Source of the DNA: Bryobacterales bacterium
GTDB taxonomy: Bacteria; Acidobacteriota; Terriglobia; Bryobacterales; Bryobacteraceae
Reading direction: 5' to 3'
Assembly: GCA_016721425.1 (NCBI GenBank)
Contig: JADKID010000005.1
Location: 682,001-746,000, forward strand
Length of the DNA: 64,000 bases
The notes under the pieces were generated by a model. That model did not search any database. It had not been told where the DNA came from and saw only the letters and a program-made list of their open reading frames with translations. A program made the translations under genes and the position numbers. Every line of letters begins with the position of its first letter. Position 1 is the first letter of the stretch. Shown piece after piece: positions 35,480 to 44,953 of this stretch.

Positions 35480-37921
35480 TTACCAATACCAGCGAATACC
35501 CGCCCCAACCGTTCGGGGAGCGACTACGCGAGTGCCTACAAAGACGGACTGGAAATTGTACAACGCGGTTCTGTTCATGATGTTGTTTGCATGCGCCGTG
35601 ACTTCCCAGCGCCGTTTGCCTTCACTGGTTTTGCGCGCATAGCCCACGGCGATGTCAGTGATGGTTCGAGGGCTAACACGCGGTACGGCCGCTGTCAGGT
35701 TGGCGTACGGAAGCAGATCGAAATAGTCAGGATCGCTGGAGACCTGTTGCGGATCGGATGGATTCGAAACCAGACCACTGTCGTAGCGAATGCTCCCGGT
35801 GGCCCAGAAGCCTCGGCGGTGGTTGTATTGCAGGATCCCGTGAAGGCTGAGCAACTGGTCGTGGTCAATGATAAAGGGGCCGCTGCTCAACGCCTCGACA
35901 GCTTCATTCCCTAGGAAGAGACCACCGGTGAAAGGAGGGGTTGAGACCGCGCGCGAGTGGGTCAAGCTGAGAGTTCCGGAGATGCCATGAATCGGTATGG
36001 TGACCAGCCGCGCCTCGGCGCCGTTGACTCGGATCCGCTGTAGTGAGATCGGAAAGACAACGCCGGTATTGAGGAAGTTGTTGTTGTCCTGCTGATCGCG
36101 GCCGTCCTTGTGGTAGTAGGCCAGGTCGAGGCTCGCCCAGGCGCCCAACGCTTGTTGCAGTCCTCCCTCTACTACGTTCTGACGTTCCGGGCGGATGACC
36201 ACTGGAGAGGGCCCAAGCGCCTCCTGCACGGCTGGAGGGGCCAACAGCGCGGCTTGGGGGGAGCTGCTAAGCAGGAGATTCTCATTGGGTGGCGTCTGGT
36301 AGGTGCGGTTGTAGGAAGCCCTCAAAACAGACCGCGTCGCGCGGATGTGATAGGCAATGCCGATGCGCGGCTGCCATTGGCTGCCGCTGGCCAGAAACCG
36401 ATAGTAGTCGTACCGGAGTCCAAGAGCTAGCCGCAGGTTACCCAATTGGACGCTGTCCTGGACGAATGCGGATGAGAGGCTCCCACGGCCTTTGGCGCTG
36501 AATTGAAACAGACGTCCTCCCCGGCTCAAGTCGTAGGGGATGAGATTGGGGTTGAACCCTCCGATCCGGCCGAATTGAAGGACGGATCGACGATGCCGAA
36601 GCGGAAGTCCTCACTGAGCGGGAAGGTCTGGTACTCAACCCCAGCCCTGAGAGTTTGGTGCGAGAACACGCGGTTCCAGCGCGTACCCAGGGTGATGGTT
36701 GACAGGTGACGAGCTTGACTCGCGGTGACTGGGGTATCCCCGGGGCTATCAAACAGTTGCGCTATGGTGGCGCGGTAAGAGGCCGTGGAATCAACCGTAG
36801 ACTTGGCATCGAGAGTCCGTACCCAGCCGATGGAGGCAGAGACGTCGCGCAGGAGTTGCCGTTGGTTTTGTCCGGCCGCGTGCTGCGAACGCAGGTTCGC
36901 GAGTTGAAACGAAGATCGTCCGCTCATCGCGCTGAGGCGGAGGATGTCCCGGGATCCAGGCTGCCAATCCAGCCGCAGGAATCCGCGCTCGGAATTCCCC
37001 GTTGTGGAGATTGTCGAGCGAAACCTGATCCAGATAGCGGTTGCTCTTCATGGTGCTCAGCGAAACGCTATAGCCGATCCGTTTGCCTTCGCCGGCGGCC
37101 TGGAGCGTCTGGTTCAGCGAGTCAAACTGCGATGCATCGACGAGCAAGCTTCCCCCGAAGTGGCGGCCAGTGCCAGAGCCGGAACGAGTGGTGATGTTCG
37201 CAACTGCACCGACCTTCCCTCCGTATTCGGCCGAGATGTTCCCGGTGTAGAGCTCCACGGTTTGTGCCACGCTTGGATCAACGGCATTGGCAAAGGCTCC
37301 CGTGAGTTGATCGGAGATGGGCATGCCATCGATAACGAAGGTCATCTGGTTGTGCGCGCCGCGGGGGTGAATCGCGCCATTTGCGTTCTTGGCGAAGCCT
37401 GGGAAACTGACCAGGACGGACTCCAGTCCGCGGCTGCCGGGTCCTGTCGCAAGCCGTTCGATGTCGCGCTGGTTCATCTGGGAGTGAGATCCGGTCTCCT
37501 CCGGATCAACCAGATTCACCGAGTCTGCACTGACCGTGATAGCGGTTTGCGAAGTGCTCAATTCCATGCGGAGGGAGATCTCGACAGGCACGTTGCTACG
37601 AAGGGAGACTGCTTTATCGACAGCAGCGAAGCCCTCTTTGGTTGAGCGGACCTGATACGAGTGAAACGGCACGTTGGAGAAGGAGAAACCGCCCTCGGCG
37701 GAGGTGATGGTGATTCGCGCAAAGCCTGCCACCGCGTTCTCGAGAGTGACTTGGGCGCCGGCGATTGCCGCGCCAGAAGGGTCAAGCACATGTCCGTTTA
37801 GCGTGGCAGTCGACTGCGCCCACGCAGCACAGTCCATACTGACGAGCACCATCAGAACCGCCGCCAATTGCAGCAGCCTGCAACTGGGCCGCCAAGCCCG
37901 GGGGTGCCTCTCAGAAGCCAA
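35480..37921 (-). pseudogene. TonB-dependent receptor with carboxypeptidase-regulatory N-domain, two frameshifts
   Basis: Three consecutive frames assemble into one receptor of about 810 residues: N-terminal part 37921 to about 36997 (signal peptide, carboxypeptidase-regulatory domain 'LNGHVLDPSGAAIAGAQVTL', plug domain with 'VIDGMPISDQLTG' and 'IERLATGPGSRGLESVL'), middle part to about 36557 (GNSERGFLRLDWQPGSRDIL), and beta-barrel to 35480, ending in GIRWYW, the C-terminal aromatic pattern of an outer-membrane barrel. Breaks fall at C runs (36997-37000 and 36557-36559). It begins directly after the MerC-like gene with TTG and lies in the operon with zinc-related genes, so the ligand is probably a metal or metallophore. 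Confidence 0.85.
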
Positions 37922-38338
37922 TCATGCATGCTTTGACTCCTCACGGTTCAGTCCATGGAACGAGCGGAGCCTCGCGTTTCGGAAGTGGGCCGCCGCAATC
38001 AAACCACCGCCCATGGCCAAACCTAGTGCGCAGAACCAATGAGACGGGCCAGGCGAGGCGAGCCTGGAAGCGCCAAGGAATACTGAGCCAATGGCAAAGA
38101 GTTGAATCGGCAAGCTGTTGCGATGTCGAAAATACGCGGGCACTAGACTCAGCGAGGCCAGCGCGCATGCCAAGATCAGAATGACGGATTCGATACGATT
38201 CCCGGCTGCCCACCAGAGCCCGGCGGCAGGTAGCGCGCCTAGGAGGAGGGGCATCGCCAGGCAGTGAATGGCGCATAGACCAGAGACAACGATCCCCAAT
38301 CGGTCCAAGAGCGCATCGGGCGTGATCGATGCCCTCAT
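37922..38338 (-). CDS. MerC-like small integral membrane protein
   Basis: The 138-residue protein has four hydrophobic segments, with the MerC signature LCAIHCLAMPLLLGALP in the first (CxxxC-type Cys-Ala-Ile-His-Cys), the pattern used by MerC-domain metal transporters. In this zinc-related operon a role in moving Zn or another divalent metal is more likely than mercury; no merA, merR or merP is present. It overlaps the ZrgA-like gene by four bases (ATGA) and runs directly into the TonB receptor gene. Confidence 0.82.
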   Translation of the reverse strand: MRASITPDALLDRLGIVVSGLCAIHCLAMPLLLGALPAAGLWWAAGNRIESVILILACALASLSLVPAYFRHRNSLPIQLFAIGSVFLGASRLASPGPSHWFCALGLAMGGGLIAAAHFRNARLRSFHGLNREESKHA

Positions 38339-38826
38339 GGCCCAAACCTGATCGTGCCGCTACCTCCGGCGATGGTTGCACCGGTCTGAAAGCCGGGGCC
38401 CACGAGTTGAACCACGAGTTGGCGGATCCCCGGGAAGTGCCGGTCAAATGCGAAGCGGATCTCACCCTTCAGAAGTGGGCGCCGGCAGGTGGTCCGCATA
38501 GACGCTTCGACATCCTGGTGGCCGCCGGCCTCTGAAGCGATGCTGGCCATTCCAGGCTGGAACTGACAGCCAGCGTCGGCAGGCAGGAGGAGAAGCTCAC
38601 CGCTCCTTGCGCGCAGGATCTCGAGGGCGGCCGAGGCGGTTTGCTTCTCCTTCGCCGTTTTCGGCACATGCTCAAAACCCAGGACGCTATCGGCGGGAGA
38701 GCGGAACTCAGCCGTCAAAGACATGCCTTCTATGGCCACATCCAATTCGGCTCTGCCGTGTTCATGCCGTTCCCCAGCGGAGCAGGCCCAGGCTGATAGC
38801 AGCAAGAATAGTGGGATCCACTTCAT
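38335..38826 (-). CDS. ZrgA/DUF2796-family periplasmic zinc-uptake protein
   Basis: From the ATG at 38826 (AGGAGGA six bases upstream) the product has 163 residues. It has a signal peptide (MKWIPLFLLLSAWACSAG) followed at once by 'ERHEHGRAELDVAIEG', then 'FRSPADSVLGFEHVP' and the 'CxF' region, which matches DUF2796/ZrgA. Members in Vibrio and Pseudomonas (PA4063) are Zur-regulated and aid zinc uptake. The usual long His-rich insert is short here. It overlaps the MerC gene and belongs to the same operon as the ABC transporter at 43690-45636, which resembles PA4064-PA4065. Confidence 0.8.
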   Translation of the reverse strand: MKWIPLFLLLSAWACSAGERHEHGRAELDVAIEGMSLTAEFRSPADSVLGFEHVPKTAKEKQTASAALEILRARSGELLLLPADAGCQFQPGMASIASEAGGHQDVEASMRTTCRRPLLKGEIRFAFDRHFPGIRQLVVQLVGPGFQTGATIAGGSGTIRFGP

Positions 38827-38913
38827 ATTGCGTCCTCCTGTCGAAATTGTTGGTTGACGCTGCAACCCAGGGCATCTGGCACCGTGTGCAGGGCCGTTTC
38901 CCTTCGTTCCAAG

Positions 38914-39747
38914 TCAGGGGCCTGCCGGTAACGCGCAAGCATTTTCACTGCAAAACCAGTCGCGCAGAAGGGCGACGATGCCGGGTAGTCCGTCCCCGAT
39001 AAAACGCGCGCGGCGCTCTCGGTAGGTATCCAAGATAGGCTCCAGGCTACGCCGGAACCTCTGATCCTCCGAGGTAGATACGTGCCCTTTGGGGACTGCG
39101 TAAACCACGCCTCGCTCGGCACGGGCAAAGGTCGGCAGGCTGACGAAATCGCGCTCAACGAAAACTCCCGTCCGCTCCTGGCTACGGGTGGCGTCCACGA
39201 AAAACCGAATTGCCTCCCTGGGGTATCCATAGAGGAGCCCTAGCCCCTCCAACCGGGCGGTCTTAGGCAAATACTCCACCATCATCGATGTCTCGATTGG
39301 ATGCGCGTGCGGTGTAATTCCGCCCGGAGTGAAGAAGTCGGAGCGCTCCCCGATCAGCCGTCGAAGCGAGGCGGTGTGGAATACCACCGCCTCAAAAGGC
39401 CGCTCCAGCTTGTTTGTCTTGGTGTTCGGGTAGACGGCGGCGAAGTGCTGCACGGTAGCAAGGATTCCCTGCCCACACTGAAAGCGAGCCAGCAGGGATC
39501 GCGCCTCGTCCAGCGGTGCGTTTTCCGTCGCCGAAGCATCCTGCTGAAAGCGGGCAAAGCCGCTCGACATTGGCTTCACGCCACCGATGACAGTGTAGAT
39601 CGCCTCGCTGTCCATGAGCTTCAGAAAGAGCTCTTCGGCGCGCTGGCGCTGATCCGGCGCGAGATCTTCGACCGGGAAACACTGGGAGCGGGGAACCTGC
39701 GCCCACAGGCCGGCCAACGAGAAGAAGATAAGGGTGCCACGCAACAT
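38914..39747 (-). CDS. Secreted protein of unknown function
   Basis: The 277-residue product has a signal peptide (MLRGTLIFFSLAGLWAQ). The mature part is mostly alpha/beta with conserved-looking segments 'GGVKPMSSGFARFQQD', 'YGYPREAIRFFVDATRS' and 'VPKGHVSTSEDQRFRRSLEP', a single HAHP motif and a C-terminal Cys pair (CSENAC). I do not recognise the family. Its start overlaps the stop of the Oar-like receptor, so the two are translationally coupled, and 87 nt separate it from the ZrgA-like gene. A periplasmic accessory to the receptor is possible but not shown. Confidence 0.7.
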   Translation of the reverse strand: MLRGTLIFFSLAGLWAQVPRSQCFPVEDLAPDQRQRAEELFLKLMDSEAIYTVIGGVKPMSSGFARFQQDASATENAPLDEARSLLARFQCGQGILATVQHFAAVYPNTKTNKLERPFEAVVFHTASLRRLIGERSDFFTPGGITPHAHPIETSMMVEYLPKTARLEGLGLLYGYPREAIRFFVDATRSQERTGVFVERDFVSLPTFARAERGVVYAVPKGHVSTSEDQRFRRSLEPILDTYRERRARFIGDGLPGIVALLRDWFCSENACALPAGP

Positions 39748-42700
39748 TAGAACATCACCTTGAGTACAAACTGCATCGAGCGCGGTCCTCCCACCTGGAA
39801 CAACGGACTAAATCCGCCGGAACCAGACAGTGACCGGCCCAACATGTTCTGTGAAAGACCGAACGCCGGGTCAGGCGTCGAACCGGAGGCCAGAACGCCA
39901 GAGGGATCGGCGAAGTTCGGCCTGTTCAGGACGTTGTAGGCCTCGGCGCGCAACTCCGTTCTGACTCTCTCGGCGAGCAAGAACTCACGTCGCAGAGCGA
40001 GGTCCCATTGAATTGCGGAGAAGCCGCGCAATGCGTTCCGGCCCAAGTGCCCTTGGCGCCCCGCGCCGGGAGCCGCGAAGGCGTTGGGATTGATGCGACG
40101 ACCTCCCGGGTAAGCCCCGCTTTCCAAGTACAGCGGCCGCCCGGAGACCAAGTCGGGCCTCACAACCGAGGTGATGCCGGCGTTGATCGTATCCGAACCG
40201 CTCAGGACGTTGACCGGCGTGGCGGTGCGCAGTCGGAGGAAGCTGTCCGTCGACCAGCCACCCAACAGCCATCCCATTCCTGCGGATCTGTTGGGCAGGT
40301 TGTAGCTTAAGGCCGATACCAGGTTGTGCCGGACGTCGAAATCGGCAGGTCCCCGGTTCAAGTCGCGGTTGATCTGCTCCACCGGGGCCGAAAGCAGCGT
40401 CTCGTCCGAGAGGTTGTCCAAAGCTTTCGCCCATGTGTAGGAGACCTGCGCCTGGAAACCATTCAGTATCCGCCGCCGGAACTGCGCCTGGAGAGAGTGG
40501 TAGTCGCTACTGGCCAGGTTGCGCGTCAGGTAGAGGCGGGCGTTGTTGTCGAACAGCGCCGGGTTGAGGACGATATTAGCCGGCAGGCCCAACGACGGAT
40601 TGGGGGGGCGGTTGCGCAGAAACTCCGTGAAGAGCAGACTGCGTCCGGCGTTGCCAACGTATCTGGCCTCCAGCGAGCCGGCGCGGGACCATTGCTTTTC
40701 GAAACCGGCGGACCAATGCATTGTGTAGGGTTGGCGCAAATGCGGGTCGGTGATATAGAACTCCGAACTGTACGGGGCCGCGGTTGAGAAGGGCAGCGAC
40801 TGCAAGACCGGGGCTGGAGCAGGAAATGGCGCGTCCACCGTGGAACGCACCGAGTTGTAGGGCCAGCTATTGAAGCCCCGGCTCGCCTGGCCCGTGCCGA
40901 GGTCGTGGAAAAGTCCAACCCCCGCCTTGAACAGCAATTGCCGTGAGCGGGATATCAGATAGGAGACGCCGAAGCGAGGCTCGAAATTCGCCCAGCGCGT
41001 ATGCCATGGGGCCGTGCCGGCCGGCGCGATGGCCGTAGTGAGGAGGTTCGACACCTGGGTCAGCGTGTAGAGCGGGCGGTCCTGCGACGTCCGGGGAGAT
41101 GATACGAGTTCCCATCGCAGGCCCATGTTCACCGTCAGACGGGGGTTTGCGCGCCAGACATCCTGTGCGTACAGGGCGGTTCCGGGCAATGTGAAGCCGC
41201 CCCGCGGCGCAAGCGCCTGCACGGAGACCGTGGCCACAGCCTGGTCGATGGCGCGCGTGATGGTGCCGAACGAGTAACTGATTCCGTACTCGCGGAAATC
41301 TGCAATCGGGAACAGGTAGCGGAAATCGGCTCCGAAGCGGAACGAATGGCCACCCTTCAACCAAGAGACCGCTTCCACGATGTTCAGTTGCCTCTGGCGG
41401 TTGCCGATGGAGCGGCCCTGCGTCAGGTTCGGCGGGTTGATCCCAGTCAGAAATGCGCCAAGAAAGTAGCCGGCACTGGCACGATCGCGAGACGTATAGG
41501 CCGGAAAGAGCAACTCGTCCGGCGGGCACACCCCGCCTGCGATGGCCCCGCAGTCCCAGTCGAAGCCGCCGCGGGAGCCACTCCAGTTGGCCCGGAACTC
41601 GCTGACCAGACGGGGAGTCAGGCTCAAAGTCCATCCACCCGTGAAGGTATCGGTACGGGAGGCGGTGGTCGTTACCTGGTTGGCGAAGGCCCGTGTCTGG
41701 CGATCGGTCGGAGCGATGTTCAGGCGGAAAAAGACACTGCCAGAGCGGCGCATGACATGATCGATGCGGGAGGAAAAGAGATTCGAAGTGGCGGGATTGG
41801 AGAAGGATGCCTCATAGAGGCCCTGATCGGGGTTGGTGAAGGGCGAAGCGGCATTGGGCAATGGGAAGGCATTCAGCAACTGCTGAATCGGGCCCTTGGC
41901 TCGCGCCCGCGCCGATTCGGTCGGCACCTGAGTGCGCGAGAATTGAGGTTCGCGCAGCCGCAAACCCTCGTAGGCAACGAAGAAGAAGGTCCGGTCCTTG
42001 CCCTTGTACCCGCCGGGCACGGTGACCGGTCCTCCTAGCGTGCCACCAAACTGGTTCAGCCGGAATGGCGCCCGTCCGCGCCCAGCGGCGTTCGCGAACC
42101 AATCGTTGGCGTCCAGCTTTTCGTTGCGGAGTTCGTAAAACAGCGAGCCGCGCATTTGATTGGTGCCGGAGCGCGTCGCCATGACGATCTGGGCTCCGGG
42201 CGCCCGGCCGTATTCGGCGGCAAAGCCCGACGTCTGCACCCGGAACTCCTGCAGTGCGTCCAGTTGGACCAGGCTGTTGGTACCCCCGAAGACCGTGAGG
42301 CCGGGTAGCGTTCCCGCGGCCTGTTGGCTGAATGTGGCGATGGTGCTCGCCGCGACGTTGGCGGAGATGCCGTCAACGATGAACGAGTTGGCGTTGGCCC
42401 GCTGGCCGTTCACGCTGAACTGGCCGGGCGACGTGGTGGTGGACTTGGTCAGCACTACGCCCGGGGAGAGTTCAATGAGCGATTGGAAGCTGCGACCGTT
42501 CAGCGGCAGATTCTCGACGAACTTGCGGTCCACCACCGTGCCGGTTGCGGTGAGGTCGCGATCAATCTCCGTCGTCCCCGCCTCGACATTGACGCTGTAC
42601 GACGATTCGCCCAGGACCAGCGTGACGTCCACGACTGCGGCGCCCGCCACCCCGATCGTCAGTCCGGATCGGCGCGCGGTCTGGAAGCCGGCTTTCACAA

Positions 42701-42926
42701 TGGAGAGCTGATACTGTCCGGGATCGATAGCGACGAGGACGTAGAGTCCGTGATCGTCTGTCGTCCGTTCGACAGCCGGGCCTCCGGATTCAGGCGACAA
42801 GTGCACTCGGGCCTGCGGCACGGGTTGGCCAGAGGGATCGAACACTCTGCCGCTGAGCGTAGCTCGGCCTTGAGCCGACAGCGCGGTACAGAAGAAGCTG
42901 AGTAGGAAGATGATTCGTTTAGTCAT
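39747..42926 (-). CDS. Oar-like TonB-dependent outer-membrane receptor, intact
   Basis: The product, about 1059 residues from ATG 42926, has a signal peptide (MTKRIIFLLSFFCTALSAQG), a carboxypeptidase-regulatory domain ('LSGRVFDPSGQPVPQARVHL'), a plug with 'LPLNGRSFQSLIELSPGV' and 'FSVNGQRANANSFIVDGIS', and a large barrel ending in a final Phe (QFVLKVMF). This is the Oar/TonB-dependent family expanded in acidobacteria. It has no frameshift over 3.2 kb, in contrast to its neighbours. The start is one base past the stop of a 47-codon frame (TAA-A-ATG) and has no clear ribosome-binding site, so it probably depends on translational coupling. The substrate is unknown. Confidence 0.9.
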   Translation of the reverse strand: MTKRIIFLLSFFCTALSAQGRATLSGRVFDPSGQPVPQARVHLSPESGGPAVERTTDDHGLYVLVAIDPGQYQLSIVKAGFQTARRSGLTIGVAGAAVVDVTLVLGESSYSVNVEAGTTEIDRDLTATGTVVDRKFVENLPLNGRSFQSLIELSPGVVLTKSTTTSPGQFSVNGQRANANSFIVDGISANVAASTIATFSQQAAGTLPGLTVFGGTNSLVQLDALQEFRVQTSGFAAEYGRAPGAQIVMATRSGTNQMRGSLFYELRNEKLDANDWFANAAGRGRAPFRLNQFGGTLGGPVTVPGGYKGKDRTFFFVAYEGLRLREPQFSRTQVPTESARARAKGPIQQLLNAFPLPNAASPFTNPDQGLYEASFSNPATSNLFSSRIDHVMRRSGSVFFRLNIAPTDRQTRAFANQVTTTASRTDTFTGGWTLSLTPRLVSEFRANWSGSRGGFDWDCGAIAGGVCPPDELLFPAYTSRDRASAGYFLGAFLTGINPPNLTQGRSIGNRQRQLNIVEAVSWLKGGHSFRFGADFRYLFPIADFREYGISYSFGTITRAIDQAVATVSVQALAPRGGFTLPGTALYAQDVWRANPRLTVNMGLRWELVSSPRTSQDRPLYTLTQVSNLLTTAIAPAGTAPWHTRWANFEPRFGVSYLISRSRQLLFKAGVGLFHDLGTGQASRGFNSWPYNSVRSTVDAPFPAPAPVLQSLPFSTAAPYSSEFYITDPHLRQPYTMHWSAGFEKQWSRAGSLEARYVGNAGRSLLFTEFLRNRPPNPSLGLPANIVLNPALFDNNARLYLTRNLASSDYHSLQAQFRRRILNGFQAQVSYTWAKALDNLSDETLLSAPVEQINRDLNRGPADFDVRHNLVSALSYNLPNRSAGMGWLLGGWSTDSFLRLRTATPVNVLSGSDTINAGITSVVRPDLVSGRPLYLESGAYPGGRRINPNAFAAPGAGRQGHLGRNALRGFSAIQWDLALRREFLLAERVRTELRAEAYNVLNRPNFADPSGVLASGSTPDPAFGLSQNMLGRSLSGSGGFSPLFQVGGPRSMQFVLKVMF

Positions 42927-42927
42927 T

Positions 42928-43071
42928 TTAGGTTGCCGATAACTCAATCGCATTGCTCATAAGGCAGTCGAGCGCCGAAGAAGCGGTTGCCTGCATCAAC
43001 GGCGGTGTCTCTCCGCTCAATTGCCGTCCAATGCCGACGTGCGGAAGCTTGAGGAGTGCTGACGTTTTCAT
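42928..43071 (-). CDS. 47-residue small protein or leader linking DUF3299 and receptor genes
   Basis: The frame starts with ATG at 43071, overlapping the TGA of the DUF3299 gene (ATGA), behind AGGAGGAG, the best ribosome-binding site in this part of the operon. It ends in TAA one base before the ATG of the Oar-like receptor. The product (MKTSALLKLPHVGIGRQLSG...) is mostly polar with no signal peptide and is not recognised. The position suggests a translated leader that feeds ribosomes onto the receptor gene, which has no site of its own. Confidence 0.5.
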   Translation of the reverse strand: MKTSALLKLPHVGIGRQLSGETPPLMQATASSALDCLMSNAIELSAT

Positions 43072-43625
43072 CGATTGCTCTCCTCCTGGAACTTCGAGGT
43101 GGAGTGTCCAGCCAAGGTGTAGGCGGCATCACCATAGATGCTGTCCGCCTTCGAGATGCGAAAGATGCCTTCCACCCAAACCGGGAGTACCAATCCATCG
43201 CGGCGCTCTTGCCCTGAGCCATGCGGACGAGAACGATCTGGTTTGGTGGCGGGGCGGCGTGTGGATGCAGGCTCCATATATGGCACTAGGAGGAATTCGC
43301 GGACTTTCTCCGCGTCGTCTTCCAACGGGACCATGAATCCAGGGATCTTCACCCGAGCCCCGTCGAAGGCTCTGAGTTCCTCGCTCACCGTACCCTTTCG
43401 GTAGTCGAATCCTCGCATCGTCTTCCACCAGAGTTCCCGCGCTTTTGGCTCAGCGGCCCGGGGCGCCGCAGTCCGCATCAAAGCCTGCTTCGGGGGGACC
43501 TGTTCAGCAAAACCCGCGGCGATGGCCCTATCCCCGTTGTGCTGGATGTAAAGGGCCGTGGCCACGTACAGCACGCACAGCCCCAGCAATACAAACTTCA
43601 CCGTGCGAGTGATGGTGGTGACCAT
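43068..43625 (-). CDS. DUF3299 lipoprotein-like protein of zinc ABC locus, reading frame scrambled in the middle
   Basis: The N-terminal anchor ('FVLLGLCVLYVATALYI'), 'WWKTMRGFDYRKGTVS', 'VKIPGFMVPLEDDAEKVREF' and C-terminal 'VWVEGIFRISKADSIYGDAA' match DUF3299, found as PA4066 beside a zinc-related ABC system in Pseudomonas. The central 35 residues are out of phase: the expected YGACIHTPP, PPPNQIVLVRMAQG and DWYS segments sit in the other two frames. Three single-base losses (near 43274-43281, 43251-43254 and 43183-43185) would restore them, and together they cancel, so the frame stays open. ATG 43625 is chosen; TTG 43646 is an alternative. Confidence 0.72.
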   Translation of the reverse strand: MVTTITRTVKFVLLGLCVLYVATALYIQHNGDRAIAAGFAEQVPPKQALMRTAAPRAAEPKARELWWKTMRGFDYRKGTVSEELRAFDGARVKIPGFMVPLEDDAEKVREFLLVPYMEPASTRRPATKPDRSRPHGSGQERRDGLVLPVWVEGIFRISKADSIYGDAAYTLAGHSTSKFQEESNR

Positions 43626-43651
43626 GGGGCAGGACCAGAACTCCAATGATA

Positions 43652-43667
43652 TGAGAATTCGTTCTCA
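43652..43667. promoter_or_regulatory. Fur/Zur-like palindromic operator
   Basis: TGAGAATTCGTTCTCA has perfect 6-bp arms and lies just upstream of the DUF3299 gene, in the 44-nt gap after the permease gene. On the other strand it reads TGAGAACGAATTCTCA, close to TGATAACGTATTCTCA at 56148 and TGGTAACGATAACACA at 51884. It suggests an internal, metal-controlled promoter in the operon. Confidence 0.5.
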
Positions 43668-43689
43668 ATAACAAGATCCGGCGATGATT

Positions 43690-44953
43690 TTACACTCTGA
43701 TGGCCAATCCGTCGTTCAACGAGTGCCGGAATGCACTCCATGCCGGAAGCAGGCCCGCCAATGTACCGGCGACAAGGACGGCGGCGAGATAGCCAAGCGT
43801 GGTCCAGGTGGGCGGCTCCAAGACAAGCAGGATTCCGAACTGCCGCTCGACGATGGGACGGCACAGGGCCATTGCGCCAGCTGCCATTAGCGCGCCCACT
43901 GCCACGCCAGCCCAAGTGCAGAACTGGGCCTCGATGACAAGCAGAAACCCAATTTGCCAACGGCTCATGCCGAGCGACCGGAATACGGCCAGTTCCCGCC
44001 GCCGCTCGTTCAGGGTGGAGTAGAGCGCAACCAGCATGCTGAAGAGCCCAGTTACCAGGACGCAAGAAGTGACCAGCAGAAGCGCCTGCTCAGCATAGCC
44101 GATCGTGCTCCAGAGTTCGGCCAAAGCGACGCCCGGGATGATGGCCATCAGCGGTTCAGCCTCAAATTGATTGACCTCGCGCTGCAGCCGGAGGACGGCG
44201 CTGCGAGACTTGGCGCCGACCAAGAACGCAGTGATGTTCTTCGGTCGCAGAGTTTTCATGTCGTCAGCCTGGGTAACGCCGTCGTCCGCGAAAGGAGGAG
44301 CGCCGTCGTCCCAGCCAAGGTGGACGGCCTCCATCCCCTGAAGCGTGATGTAGAGCGAGCGGTCCACTGGAGTTCCGGTCCGGTCGAGGATACCGGCAAC
44401 GGTAAAGGGGCTGTCGTCGTGGGAAACGAGTCCGGTTGAACTTACCCCGTGAGTCAGAGCGACTCTCGAGCCAAGTCCGTAGCGGAGGGACTCTGCAACA
44501 TCGCTGCCGAGTGCAACTTCGAGCACTGCGGAGGGTGCGCGCCCCTCCCGAAAACGGATGGTGCGGTCACCCCGGTAGTGGTACCTCGCATAGAAATCCT
44601 GATTGGTTGCGACCACGCGGTATCCCCGATGGCTGTCGCCGAGCGAATAGGGGATGGTCCAGGCGACGGAGGAGATTCCGGAAGTGCTCCCAGGACTCCA
44701 CCTTGATATTGTTGGTGGCCGATCCGATGCGAAACACCGAGTACAGCAGCAGTTGCAGCGCGCCGCCGCGGGCACCGACGATGAGATCGGTCTGACTGAC
44801 CGTTCCCGTGAAGCTCTGCCGGGCGCTGGTGCGGAGTGTCTGAATGCCCAGGAGCAGAGCGGCGCTGAGCGCGATCGAGAGGACTGAGAGCGTAGTCGCC
44901 ACCTTGCGATTCAGCAGTGATTTCAGCGCCAGGCGAAATCGGTTCCGCATCAC
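43690..44953 (-). pseudogene. FtsX/MacB-type ABC permease (PA4065-like), one frameshift
   Basis: Two frames join into a permease of about 420 residues. The N-terminal part is 44953 to about 44680 (RFRLALKSLLNRKVATTLSV, first membrane helix, 'RQSFTGTVSQTDLIVGARGG'). The C-terminal part runs to 43690 (WTIPYSLGDSHRGYRVVATN, 'ALLLVTSCVLVTGLFSMLVA', 'RRRELAVFRSLGMSRWQIG', two more helices). The layout, with one N-terminal helix, a large periplasmic domain and three C-terminal helices, is that of LolCE/MacB-like permeases. The break near 44675-44683 fits a 2-nt loss. It starts inside the stop of its ATPase gene. Confidence 0.82.

Noticed and set aside
37922..38338. Mercury-resistance operon
   Set aside because: Only a MerC-like protein is present; merR, merT, merP and merA are absent and all neighbours point to zinc or other divalent metals.
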